NCBI RefSeq assembly: GCF_000225345.1
Contig: NC_015977.1
Coordinates: 878,001 to 942,000 of the forward strand
From: Roseburia hominis A2-183
GTDB lineage: Bacteria; Bacillota; Clostridia; Lachnospirales; Lachnospiraceae
DNA: 64,000 nucleotides
Reading direction: 5' to 3'
Shown: piece after piece, positions 8,779-17,547 of the stretch
How positions within the stretch are numbered: position 1 is the stretch's first letter
Layout of the letters: every line of letters starts with the position of its first letter
The notes under the pieces: model-generated
What the model was told of the DNA's origin: nothing
Databases searched by the model: none
What the model saw: only the letters and a program-made list of their open reading frames with translations
Position numbers and translations under genes: made by a program

Positions 8779-10143
8779 ATGAGAAAGAAATTAGTAGGCA
8801 CACTGCTTATAGCAGCGATGACCGCTTCCACACTTGCAGGCTGCGGAAGCAGTAACAGCACAGCAGGCACTTCTGCATCCGGCGGTGCAGCTGAAACCAG
8901 CCCGGCAGAGTCTGCAACAGAAGCTGAAGGCACAGATGCAGCAGATGGCGAAGAAGTTCTTACTGTATGGTGCTGGGATCCAACCTTCAATGTATATGCA
9001 ATGAAACAGGCTGAGGCAATTTACCAGAAAGATCATCCCAATTTTAAACTGGACATTCAGGAGAAGGTTTACACCGATATTGAGCAGAACATCATTACCG
9101 CTGCTGAGGCCGATAATTATGACACACTGCCGGACATTTTCCTGATGCAGGATAATTCTTTCCAGAAAAATATTGCAAATTATCCCGAGGTTTTCACAGA
9201 ATTATCAGATTCCGGTATTAATTTTGACGATTTCTCCGGTGGTAAATTAGGAGATTCTACCGCAGAAGGAAAACACTACGGTATTCCTTTTGATAATGGA
9301 GCATCTATTATGGCAATCCGTTCCGATATGGTAGAGGCTGCCGGTCTTACCGTTGAAGATTTCAAGGACACAACCTGGTCTGAGTTCATGGAGCTGGCGA
9401 AAAAAGTTGTCGATGCAAACGGTGTTCCCATGCTGACAAGTTCCGGCGGTTCTGAAATTGTTATCGAGATGCTGCAGTCTGCAGGCGCATCTCCTATCGT
9501 TAATGGTGAAGTTCATCTGGCGGACAACGCAGCTTTGAAAAAAGCAATCGAGGTTTACAAGCAGTTAATCGATGAGGGGATTATGGTTGACTACACCGAC
9601 TGGGATCAGTACATTGCATCCATGAACAAGGGTGAGGCTGCTGGTGTTATCCAGGGCTGCTGGATTATGTCATCCATTCAGTCGGCAGAAGACCAGTCTG
9701 GTAAGTGGGCTATTGTAAACATGCCTGCTTTAGACGGCATTGATGGTGCCACCAATTACGCAAACTGTGGTGGTGCAAGCTGGGCAGTATCTTCTAATTG
9801 CAAGAACACTGAACTGGCATTTGATTTCCTAAAGACAACCTTTGGTGGCAGCGTTGAATTATACGATGATTTACTCCCTAACGCCGGCGCAATTTCCAGC
9901 TATCTGCCTGCAGCACAGTCGGATGTTTACAATCAGACTTCTGATTTCTATGGTGGACAGGCGGTATACAAAGACATTGTTGAGTTTGCAGGCAAAGTTC
10001 CCGCAATTAACTATGGTGCATATTATAATGATATTAGAAGTGCACTGACCGATGCAATCACTAACGTAGTACAGAATGGTGCTGATATTGATGAAGAAAT
10101 TCAGAATGCACAGGATGCTGTTGAATTTAACATTAGTGAATAA
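8779..10143 (+). CDS. ABC sugar-binding lipoprotein (GH136/GH112 locus)
   Basis: A 454-residue extracellular solute-binding protein. Residues 1-23 form a lipoprotein signal with lipobox TLAGC. A serine, threonine, alanine and glutamate-rich linker follows, then a family 1 binding fold (VLTVWCWDPTFNVYAMKQAE; YGIPFDNGASIMAIRSDMV; MNKGEAAGVIQGCWIMSSIQ). It would capture oligosaccharides at the cell surface for the two permeases downstream. The ATG at 8779 follows AAAGGAGG. An intrinsic-terminator-like hairpin separates it from the permeases, which would give excess binding protein. Its linkage to GH136 and GH112 enzymes suggests a ligand with a Gal-beta-1,3-HexNAc unit. That specificity is inferred from neighbours only. 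Confidence 0.92.
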   Translation: MRKKLVGTLLIAAMTASTLAGCGSSNSTAGTSASGGAAETSPAESATEAEGTDAADGEEVLTVWCWDPTFNVYAMKQAEAIYQKDHPNFKLDIQEKVYTDIEQNIITAAEADNYDTLPDIFLMQDNSFQKNIANYPEVFTELSDSGINFDDFSGGKLGDSTAEGKHYGIPFDNGASIMAIRSDMVEAAGLTVEDFKDTTWSEFMELAKKVVDANGVPMLTSSGGSEIVIEMLQSAGASPIVNGEVHLADNAALKKAIEVYKQLIDEGIMVDYTDWDQYIASMNKGEAAGVIQGCWIMSSIQSAEDQSGKWAIVNMPALDGIDGATNYANCGGASWAVSSNCKNTELAFDFLKTTFGGSVELYDDLLPNAGAISSYLPAAQSDVYNQTSDFYGGQAVYKDIVEFAGKVPAINYGAYYNDIRSALTDAITNVVQNGADIDEEIQNAQDAVEFNISE

Positions 10144-10163
10144 GTAAGTGAAAAATGAGCCAG

Positions 10164-10199
10164 TACCGGGATCAGCGTATTGCGTTCCCGGTATTTTTT
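10164..10199 (+). terminator. intercistronic terminator-like hairpin
   Basis: TACCGGGA at 10164-10171 pairs with TCCCGGTA at 10186-10193 and is followed by six T. It lies between the binding protein and the first permease, so it probably acts as a partial terminator lowering permease expression. Confidence 0.75.
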
Positions 10200-10307
10200 C
10201 ACAGGCGAGGATGCACAGGTTTTTACAGAAATATATGTCGCCCAAAGCGGCGTAAAAGCGGCGCAGAATATCGCGAAACGATATTCTTTTTAATCAGGAG
10301 AATTTAT

Positions 10308-11186
10308 ATGAAACAGAAGAAAGCAAAAATGAGTTTGGAAAAAAAACATAACCTGACCGGATGGGCATTTTTAATTCCGGCTGCACTTCTTATCTTTATC
10401 TTTTGCTTTTATCCTATGATACAGGCAATTATCCTGTCCTTTACCAAAAAAGGATCAGGATTTGCAGGGCTGGCAAATTACCAGAGAATATTAAAGGATA
10501 AGACGTTCCAGCAGTGTCTGTTTAACACTGTATTTTACTTTATAATCCAGGTGCCTGTCATGTTACTTCTGGCACTGGGGCTGGCACAGCTTTTGAACAG
10601 TCCGAAGATTAAAGGAAAGAGTATTTTCCGTACTCTTATCTTTCTTCCATGTGCGACATCACTGGTATCCTATTCCATGATTTTCAAATCCTTATTTGCC
10701 CAGGACGGTCTGGTAAATAATATTATTACGACCCTTGGCTTTGACAGAGTGGACTGGTTCCAGAATGCATGGGCAGCCCGTTTTGTCATCATCATTGCAC
10801 TGATCTGGAGATGGACCGGATACAATATGGTTTTCTATCTTGCGGGCTTACAGAATATTGATGATTCCGTATACGAAGCAAGTTATATTGATGGAGCGAC
10901 CCCTTTTCAGCAGTTTATGAAGATTACCATTCCCTTATTGAGGCCTACCATCCTGTTGACGGCTATTATGTCAACTTCAGGTACGCTACAGTTGTTTGAT
11001 GAGTCTGTTAACCTGACTTCCGGAGGTCCTGGTAAGTCCACCATGACACTGGCGCATTATGTTTATAATATCTCCTTTGTGGAAACACCCAAATTTAACT
11101 ATGCGGCAGCAATTTCCGTATTTATCCTTGTGAGTGTGGCAGTTCTTTCTGCAATCCAGATGAAAGTAGGTGACAAACGTGACTAA
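10308..11186 (+). CDS. sugar ABC transporter permease (MalF-like)
   Basis: A membrane permease of 292 residues with six predicted transmembrane segments. The first is GWAFLIPAALLIFIFCFYPM. The cytoplasmic EAA loop is YEASYIDGATPFQQFMKITIPLLRPT. The ATG at 10308 follows TCAGGAG, and the open frame upstream to 10155 has no matching start. The next gene starts within its last eight bases, indicating tight coupling. No ATPase is encoded in the locus, so a shared MsmK-type ATPase elsewhere is expected. Confidence 0.92.
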   Translation: MKQKKAKMSLEKKHNLTGWAFLIPAALLIFIFCFYPMIQAIILSFTKKGSGFAGLANYQRILKDKTFQQCLFNTVFYFIIQVPVMLLLALGLAQLLNSPKIKGKSIFRTLIFLPCATSLVSYSMIFKSLFAQDGLVNNIITTLGFDRVDWFQNAWAARFVIIIALIWRWTGYNMVFYLAGLQNIDDSVYEASYIDGATPFQQFMKITIPLLRPTILLTAIMSTSGTLQLFDESVNLTSGGPGKSTMTLAHYVYNISFVETPKFNYAAAISVFILVSVAVLSAIQMKVGDKRD

Positions 11187-11985
11187 AGTAAAGACAACTA
11201 TCGCTTATATTATTTTAATCATTGCCAGTTTCCTGTCAGCGTTTCCCCTGTACTATATGATTTGTGGAGCAACCAACTCCAGCATTGATATTGTCCGTGG
11301 AAAACTGTTCCCAGGTGTTTATCTGATGGAAAATTACCAGAGTCTCATTGCAAACCAGAATCTGGGACGAGCCATGTTTAACTCTTTCCGCAATGCAATT
11401 GTGATTACTGTGATTGCACTGTTAATCTGCTCCATCGCAGGCTATGGCTTTGAGATTTATCATGACAAGGGCAAAGACCTTCTGATGAACATTCTGCTTC
11501 TTGCCATGATGCTTCCCTTTGTTGCTATTATGATTCCTTTGTTTAAAATGTTTTCTTCATGGAAGCTGGTTAATACCTGGATTGCACTGGCACTGCCTTC
11601 TCTTTCTACACCATTTCTCATTATGATGTTCCGGCAGGCAGCCCGTTCTTTCCCTCATGATATTATCCAGGCAGCCCGTCTGGAAGGACTTAGTGAGATC
11701 AGGATTTTTTTTACCATGTTCCTGCCAATTATGAAGTCTACCTACGGCGCAGCCATGACAGTAACTTTCATGAATGCCTGGAATAACTATCTCTGGCCAA
11801 CGATTATTTTACAGGACAGCAACCAGATTACCATGCCCATGTTGGTTGCAAACTTAAAAAGTGGTTACAGCGTAGACTATGGTATGTTAATGCTGGGGGT
11901 ATTGATTTGTACCCTTCCTACCGCAATTATCTTTCTGTGCTTACAAAAGAGTTTTGCCAATGGAATTGCAGGAGCAGTGAAATAA
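11179..11985 (+). CDS. sugar ABC transporter permease (MalG-like)
   Basis: Second permease subunit, 268 residues, with six hydrophobic segments and the EAA-loop motif IQAARLEGLSEIRIFFTMFLPIMKS. The GTG at 11179 is chosen because AGGTGA lies six bases upstream inside the preceding gene. A GTG at 11170 is a poorer alternative. It overlaps the upstream permease by eight bases and the downstream small gene by one base (TAATG), so all are translationally coupled. Such coupling of transporter and enzyme genes supports one function for the operon. Confidence 0.92.
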   Translation: MTKVKTTIAYIILIIASFLSAFPLYYMICGATNSSIDIVRGKLFPGVYLMENYQSLIANQNLGRAMFNSFRNAIVITVIALLICSIAGYGFEIYHDKGKDLLMNILLLAMMLPFVAIMIPLFKMFSSWKLVNTWIALALPSLSTPFLIMMFRQAARSFPHDIIQAARLEGLSEIRIFFTMFLPIMKSTYGAAMTVTFMNAWNNYLWPTIILQDSNQITMPMLVANLKSGYSVDYGMLMLGVLICTLPTAIIFLCLQKSFANGIAGAVK

Positions 11986-12422
11986 TGAATCGGAAATATT
12001 GTCTGGATAAAAAAGAATGGGAGGAGGCGCAGGCAGCCCTTCTTCTTGCAAAACAGTTCGGGCTCATTGAAGATGCCGGTATCGAGGCTTTGGAAAAAAG
12101 GCGGGCAAAGAAAAATAAGGAAAATTCTCTTTATGGTGTCCGTTTTTATTCTCCAGCCATGTATCTTCAGTACGAACTCACACGATTTAAGCTGGATTTC
12201 GTTCAGCCCTCGGAGCAGATAAAAAAGCTGGGTGTCTGTCCCGGTTTTACGGAGGAAGAAAAGCGGGCATTTTATGAAAATAACCAGGATTTGTTCGGGC
12301 GTTACCATGGAGATTTGTTTGACTATGAGGATGTCCGGCAGATTATCGAAAAAAGACTGAGGGAGGATGCCTATGACAGGCTCATACAGGACATATTATG
12401 TCAATCAGAAAACCGGGCGTGA
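11985..12422 (+). CDS. helical partner subunit of a GH136 lacto-N-biosidase (GH136 subunit I-like)
   Basis: A small, largely helical, charged protein of 145 residues with no signal peptide or membrane segment. The end (FTEEEKRAFYENNQDLFGRY, then VRQIIEKRLREDAYDRLI) resembles the helical chaperone-like part of peptidyl-prolyl isomerase-type foldases. It starts on the last base of the permease gene and overlaps the beta-helix gene by 50 bases. Known GH136 lacto-N-biosidases need a helical helper, encoded as a separate gene or an N-terminal domain. From memory, some Roseburia carry it as a separate gene. The position, helix content and overlap fit that role. The call rests on context and would be 'hypothetical protein' alone. 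Confidence 0.6.
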   Translation: MNRKYCLDKKEWEEAQAALLLAKQFGLIEDAGIEALEKRRAKKNKENSLYGVRFYSPAMYLQYELTRFKLDFVQPSEQIKKLGVCPGFTEEEKRAFYENNQDLFGRYHGDLFDYEDVRQIIEKRLREDAYDRLIQDILCQSENRA

Positions 12423-13674
12423 TAGTAACGACGGACTGACCATGGATTCCCCGTTTGCCAGCCTTTTTCAGGTAAACAGATTGAGACTGTACCCTGGCGA
12501 TAAGGTGCTGCTGGCCCGGGATTCCGTTTTTACAGATCAGTTTCTGCAGATAAAAGACAGTGGAACCAGGGAGCATCCCATTGAAATTGGCTCTTATTCA
12601 CCGGAAGAAGAGGAGGAGGGAAAAAAGCCCCTGATTGCAGCCGGGGGACAGGGCATCTGGTATCAGGATTACGGTACAACATTGGATTCACCTGCGCATG
12701 TTTATCAAGGTTATGTATCCTCTGCCGTACTTTTATATGATGTAGAGCATGTGGTCATCCATGATATTGAGATTAGCAATCAGGCAGTGGAAATCCTGGG
12801 GGAAGATTACAGTGCTCCTCATAAAATGAACCGCACTGGCGTGGCTGTGGTGGCAAAGGATAAGGGAGTGCGCAGCGGCATTACCCTGCGCAACCTTTCT
12901 ATCCATGATGTGAATGGCAATGTCTATGACAAACATATGAACAACGGCGGCATTTATATGACAGCTTTAAAGCCTGCCGATGAAAAAGCTACCGGTGTGG
13001 CGCGCTTTAAAGATATCACTGTGGAAGGCTGCTTTGTATACAAGACAAGCCGTTGGGGAATCGCTGTTGGATACACCTATGCACATGACAAATTCCAGGG
13101 GGCGGAACTGCCCGAGGATACCTTTTTGAAATACGGACATGAAAATATGGTCATCCGGGACAATTATGTAAAAGCCGCTGGGGGCGATGGCATCACTGCG
13201 ATGTATGCTTTGCGCCCATTAGTAGAACACAATACAGCAGATTCCGTTGCATGCGAAATCAATGACAGGATTTACTGCCGGCCGGAGAACCGTGCCGGAA
13301 AAGTGGCAGCAGGCATCTGGCCATGGAAGTGCAAGGATGCCCTGTTCCGCTGCAATGAAGTGGCAGATACAAGATTAAATCAGGACGGGATGGCTTACGA
13401 TGCGGATTCTGGTGATGGAACCATTTACGAATACAATTACAGCAGACAAAACGAGGGCGGATGCATTATGTTCTGCCAGTCAGAAGCAATTCACAACAGT
13501 TTTTGCCATAATGTGAGCTATGACGATCTGGGGGGCACGGTAAGCCCGTCGGAGAACCCGGATGCTTTGCTCGCCCATAACACTTTTTATGTGAGGGAGG
13601 GTGTGCCTTTTGTCCGTAACAAGATGGGCGGTGGAACTTATACCGAGGAGGATAATACGATTATTCCGTTGTAA
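12373..13674 (+). CDS. GH136-type right-handed beta-helix lacto-N-biosidase catalytic subunit
   Basis: A 433-residue protein made of short beta-strand repeats typical of right-handed parallel beta-helices (VVIHDIEISNQ, ITLRNLSIHDVNG, DITVEGCFVYKTS, MVIRDNYVKAAGGDG, and so on). The segment around 338-348 reads QDGMAYDADSGD. D338 and D345 are seven residues apart, the spacing recalled for the catalytic aspartate pair of Bifidobacterium longum LnbX. No signal peptide is present, so it would act inside the cell or leave by an unrecognised route. ATG 12373 follows GGGAGG at 12361. It precedes a GH112 phosphorylase, which would use the released lacto-N-biose. A pectate-lyase-like enzyme is the main alternative. 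Confidence 0.72.
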   Translation: MTGSYRTYYVNQKTGRDSNDGLTMDSPFASLFQVNRLRLYPGDKVLLARDSVFTDQFLQIKDSGTREHPIEIGSYSPEEEEEGKKPLIAAGGQGIWYQDYGTTLDSPAHVYQGYVSSAVLLYDVEHVVIHDIEISNQAVEILGEDYSAPHKMNRTGVAVVAKDKGVRSGITLRNLSIHDVNGNVYDKHMNNGGIYMTALKPADEKATGVARFKDITVEGCFVYKTSRWGIAVGYTYAHDKFQGAELPEDTFLKYGHENMVIRDNYVKAAGGDGITAMYALRPLVEHNTADSVACEINDRIYCRPENRAGKVAAGIWPWKCKDALFRCNEVADTRLNQDGMAYDADSGDGTIYEYNYSRQNEGGCIMFCQSEAIHNSFCHNVSYDDLGGTVSPSENPDALLAHNTFYVREGVPFVRNKMGGGTYTEEDNTIIPL

Positions 13675-13719
13675 ACCGCTGTTACAACGACTTAACTTTT
13701 GCAGGAGGAAAAGAGACCA

Positions 13720-15882
13720 ATGACTTTAAAAGAGGGACGTGTAACCATTCCTACCAACCTGGATGTGGTGCCGGAAACCATAGAATTGATGAAACGCTGG
13801 GGTGCTGATGCCATTCGTGACTGCGACGGTACAGAGTTCCCAGAGGAACTGGTCAGAACCGGGGCAAAAATTTATGCCACCTATTATACTACCCGGAAGG
13901 ACAACGAGTGGGCAAAGGCAAACCCGGATGAAGTACAGCAGTGCTATGTGATGACATCCTTTTACACTGCTGTGGATACTGACTTGGAGATTCCCCTTAT
14001 GAAAGGTATATCCCAGGAACTGATGATGGTCAATACCAGAGACGACAAAGAACGGTGGTGGGAGGTTGTCGACCGTTCTACCGGTAATGTTGTGTCCGCA
14101 GATCATTGGGAATATGAGGAGGAAAAGGGCTGCGTGGTCATTCATGATGCCATTCCTTTCCATGAATACACGGTCAGCTTTCTGGCTTACATTATCTGGG
14201 ATCCAGTACATATGTACAATGCGGTTACCAACGACTGGAAAAACTTTGAACATCAGATTACATTTGATGTGAGACAGCCTAAGACCCACAAATATTCCCT
14301 GGAGCGTCTTCGCAAATACTGCGCGGATCATCCCTACGTGAATGTGATTCGCTACACAACCTTTTTCCATCAGTTTACCTTGATGTTTGATGAGTTAAAG
14401 AGAGAAAAATATGTGGACTGGTATGGCTATTCTGCCTCTGTCAGCCCTTATATCTTAGAGCAGTTTGAAAAGGAGGCCGGTTACAGGTTCCGGCCTGAGT
14501 ACATCATTGACCAGGGTTATTACAACAACCAGTACCGTGTGCCTAGCAGGGAGTTCAAAGATTTCCAGGCATTCCAGCGCAGGGAGGTTGCCAAAATTGC
14601 CAAAGAGATGGTAGACATTACCCATGAGTACGGCAAAGAGGCAATGATGTTTCTTGGGGATCACTGGATTGGAACCGAGCCGTTTATGGAGGAATTTGCC
14701 ACCATTGGACTTGATGCGGTGGTAGGCAGTGTAGGAAACGGTAGTACCCTTCGTCTCATCTCCGATATTGAAGGTGTAAAATACACGGAGGGAAGATTTT
14801 TACCGTACTTTTTCCCCGATACTTTTTGTGACGGCGGAGACCCGGTGAAGGAGGCAAAGGAGAACTGGATTACCGCAAGACGTGCCATTCTGAGAAAACC
14901 TATTGACCGGATCGGCTATGGTGGATATCTGAAGCTGACCCTGGATTTTCCGGAATTTCTGGATTATGTAGAGAATGTGTGCAACGAGTTCCGCGAGCTG
15001 TATGAGAACGCAAAGGGAACGATTCCTTATTGCGTGAGGAAAGTAGCTGTGTTGAACAGCTGGGGTAAAATTAGAAGCTGGGGATGCCATATGGTACACC
15101 ATGCCCTATACCAGAAACAGAATTACAGCTATGCGGGAATTATTGAAGCATTAAGTGGTGCCCCTTTCGATGTGCGATTTATTTCCTTTGATGATATTCT
15201 GGCAAATCCGGAAATTCTTAAAGATCTGGATGTGATTATCAATGTGGGAGATGGGGATACTGCTCATACCGGTGGCGGCATCTGGGAGAATCCTGCCATT
15301 TCCGCAGCTATCCGTGAGTTTGTATATAACGGCGGAGGTTTTATCGGTGTCGGTGAGCCGTCTGGTCATCAGTTTCAGGGGCATTACCTGCAGCTTGCAG
15401 ATATGCTCGGCGTGGAAAAAGAAACCGGATTTACTTTAAACTACGATAAATATAACTGGGAGGAGCATCCCGATCACTTCATTCTGGCAGATACCACGAA
15501 GCCAGTGGACTTTGGTGAGGGTAAAAAGAACATCTTCGCTTACGAGGACACGGAAATTCTGGTACAGCGGGAGAAGGAAGTGCAGATGGCTGTCCATGAG
15601 TTTGGAAAGGGGCGCTGTGTTTATATCAGCGGTCTGCCTTACAGCTTTGAGAACAGCCGTATTCTGTACCGCAGTATTCTGTGGAGTACCCACGGAGAGA
15701 AGGATCTGCATCAGTGGTTCAGTTCCAACTTCAATGTGGAAGTACATGCCTATGTGAAAAATGGCAGGTTCTGCGTGGTCAACAATACATATGCCCACCA
15801 GAAAACTGTGGTTTATCGTGGTGATGGCAGCAGTTTTCCTCTGGAGATGGAGGCAAACGAGATTAAATGGTATAACATTTAA
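13720..15882 (+). CDS. GH112 1,3-beta-galactosyl-N-acetylhexosamine phosphorylase
   Basis: A 720-residue GH112 enzyme that cleaves beta-galactosides by phosphorolysis to give galactose 1-phosphate. The N-terminal barrel contains the family hallmark MMFLGDHWIGTEP with the predicted general acid D314, equivalent to D313 of the Bifidobacterium enzyme. A glutamine-amidotransferase-like domain follows (VIINVGDGDTAHTGGGIWEN; FIGVGEPSGHQFQG), then a C-terminal beta domain. Length matches the family. The ATG at 13720 follows AGGAGG. GH112 includes lacto-N-biose/galacto-N-biose phosphorylases and galactosyl-1,4-L-rhamnose phosphorylases. The GH136-like neighbours favour the former. Being last in the operon, it would salvage disaccharides with energy conservation. 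Confidence 0.92.
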   Translation: MTLKEGRVTIPTNLDVVPETIELMKRWGADAIRDCDGTEFPEELVRTGAKIYATYYTTRKDNEWAKANPDEVQQCYVMTSFYTAVDTDLEIPLMKGISQELMMVNTRDDKERWWEVVDRSTGNVVSADHWEYEEEKGCVVIHDAIPFHEYTVSFLAYIIWDPVHMYNAVTNDWKNFEHQITFDVRQPKTHKYSLERLRKYCADHPYVNVIRYTTFFHQFTLMFDELKREKYVDWYGYSASVSPYILEQFEKEAGYRFRPEYIIDQGYYNNQYRVPSREFKDFQAFQRREVAKIAKEMVDITHEYGKEAMMFLGDHWIGTEPFMEEFATIGLDAVVGSVGNGSTLRLISDIEGVKYTEGRFLPYFFPDTFCDGGDPVKEAKENWITARRAILRKPIDRIGYGGYLKLTLDFPEFLDYVENVCNEFRELYENAKGTIPYCVRKVAVLNSWGKIRSWGCHMVHHALYQKQNYSYAGIIEALSGAPFDVRFISFDDILANPEILKDLDVIINVGDGDTAHTGGGIWENPAISAAIREFVYNGGGFIGVGEPSGHQFQGHYLQLADMLGVEKETGFTLNYDKYNWEEHPDHFILADTTKPVDFGEGKKNIFAYEDTEILVQREKEVQMAVHEFGKGRCVYISGLPYSFENSRILYRSILWSTHGEKDLHQWFSSNFNVEVHAYVKNGRFCVVNNTYAHQKTVVYRGDGSSFPLEMEANEIKWYNI

Positions 15883-15905
15883 CACGGGCAAAAGAAAGAA
15901 GTGCC

Positions 15906-17504
15906 TCAAGTCCGGTTGATATAGTCGCGCGGCGACACGCCCTCCACCTTTTTGAATACCCGGCTGAAATAGAACGCGCTCTCGTACCCCAGTTTGTCGG
16001 AGATCTCATAGATCTTGAGCGTTCCCTCATCCAGCATTTCCTTGGCACATTCAATCTTTGCGTGGTTTACGTAATCTATAAATCCCATATCGTTGTACTT
16101 GGAAAACAGGATCGACAGATAATTCGGGCTGATGTTGAAGACATCGGAGAGCTGATTCAACGTAATCTTCTCGTCAACGTGTTCATTGATATATTTTTTG
16201 ACCGCGGAGATGGTGCGGTTCTTGTAATCCTTGTTGTGCTCGGAAAACAGGCGGCACAGACCGTCGCACAGCACGGTCATCCAGGAGAGCACCTGCGGCA
16301 CCGTTTCCGCCTCGTAGAGGCAGTTGTACCCGTTGGCGGATTCACCAAAGATCTGGTTTAACTGTTCTTCCCCGTTGCTCAGGCAGGAGAGGGTTAAGTG
16401 CAGCACGTTGCTCGCGGCGGATAAGGCCTGGGAGTAATGTCTCTTATCATTGGAAAACAGGTCAATGATGTCGTGGAAGACTGCGGAGAGTGCTTCCGGA
16501 TCGTATTCGTTGAACGCTTTCTGCAGCTCATCCTTAAAGATGGCAATGTTGAAGACGTTGTGCTCCTCGCGGGCGGGATTGCCCTCGTCGGCAAAGATAA
16601 CGGCAGAATCACTCTGGCGGACGTCCGGGAAAATCTGTCTGGCGTCCGAATAGGAGGCGGACAGATCTCTCGGATTTTCGACGAGAGAGCCGACCGATGC
16701 AAGAATCCTTATGCTGTAATAATTGTAGAGCATGTCGCCTGTCTGTGTGAGTGCATCGGTCAGAAGCTGATGATAGCTGCCCGTCTGTTCTTTGGTCAGG
16801 GAAAAAATAATCGCAAGGTGTGTCGTGTCAAGGAACAGAATCCGGCATGGCACATATTTGACGATCAGATTCCGGATCATCTGGTAGCTGCTGCGGTAGA
16901 GTGTGATGTCCGACGATGCGACAGCGGACGCACTCTGCCTGGTATTCTGCATTTCCAGATACGCCACCGTGTAGCCGGCGGCAGTGAAGCGGACGGACAG
17001 AAGATCGCACTGTGTCGCAAATTGTTCCTCTGTCTCGAATAGATTTAGAAGCAGCCGGATATAAAAATTATCCTGCAATAAGGAGAGATCGGAACCGGTT
17101 TCCGGGATGGCTGCCTGTTTTCTCTCTTTTTCCAGAATGCCGAGAGCCTTCTGGATGGCAGCGTTTAACACATCTTCCGTCAGCTCGAGCTTTACCAGAT
17201 AATCCAGCACCTGGTAGGAGATCGCCTGTTTTACCAGAGCAAATTCCTCATAGCTGGTTAAGAGAATAAAAAGAGGCGGATGCTCTTGGGACTGACATTT
17301 CTCGATCAGCTGCATGCCGTCCATAATCGGCATTTTGATGTCTGTAATTACAATTTCCGGATGCTTTTCCAGAATGATATCATATGCCTGCCTGCCGTTT
17401 GTGGCAGTGCCTGCAATTTCAATTCCCATGCTCTCCCAGTTTAACATGGAGCGGATGCCGATCTGAACCAGCGGTTCGTCATCCACGATAAGAAGCTGTA
17501 CCAT
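15906..17504 (-). CDS. YesN-type response regulator (REC plus AraC output)
   Basis: A 532-residue response regulator. The receiver domain spans about 1-120 (LLIVDDEPLVQIGIRSML, phosphoacceptor D55 in ITDIKMPIMDG). A long middle region of about 270 residues follows, then a C-terminal AraC double HTH (ITLNQLSDVFNISPNYLSILFSK; IYEISDKLGYESAFYFSRVF). The start at 17504 is set by the receiver-domain N-terminus, MVQLLIVDDE. The open frame runs 49 codons further upstream without homology. It is co-directional with the sensor kinase 43 bases upstream. The pair faces the binding protein of the second importer, so it probably activates that operon. Confidence 0.9.
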   Translation of the reverse strand: MVQLLIVDDEPLVQIGIRSMLNWESMGIEIAGTATNGRQAYDIILEKHPEIVITDIKMPIMDGMQLIEKCQSQEHPPLFILLTSYEEFALVKQAISYQVLDYLVKLELTEDVLNAAIQKALGILEKERKQAAIPETGSDLSLLQDNFYIRLLLNLFETEEQFATQCDLLSVRFTAAGYTVAYLEMQNTRQSASAVASSDITLYRSSYQMIRNLIVKYVPCRILFLDTTHLAIIFSLTKEQTGSYHQLLTDALTQTGDMLYNYYSIRILASVGSLVENPRDLSASYSDARQIFPDVRQSDSAVIFADEGNPAREEHNVFNIAIFKDELQKAFNEYDPEALSAVFHDIIDLFSNDKRHYSQALSAASNVLHLTLSCLSNGEEQLNQIFGESANGYNCLYEAETVPQVLSWMTVLCDGLCRLFSEHNKDYKNRTISAVKKYINEHVDEKITLNQLSDVFNISPNYLSILFSKYNDMGFIDYVNHAKIECAKEMLDEGTLKIYEISDKLGYESAFYFSRVFKKVEGVSPRDYINRT

Positions 17505-17547
17505 AACTGTAACCCCATTTCTTTGTTGTAAAAATATCTGTCTGCAT

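Noticed and set aside
13720..15882. Galactosyl-1,4-L-rhamnose phosphorylase as the primary call for GH112
   Set aside because: Possible given the nearby rhamnosidase, but the operon partners are GH136-like, which favour Gal-beta-1,3-HexNAc substrates. Kept only as an alternative.
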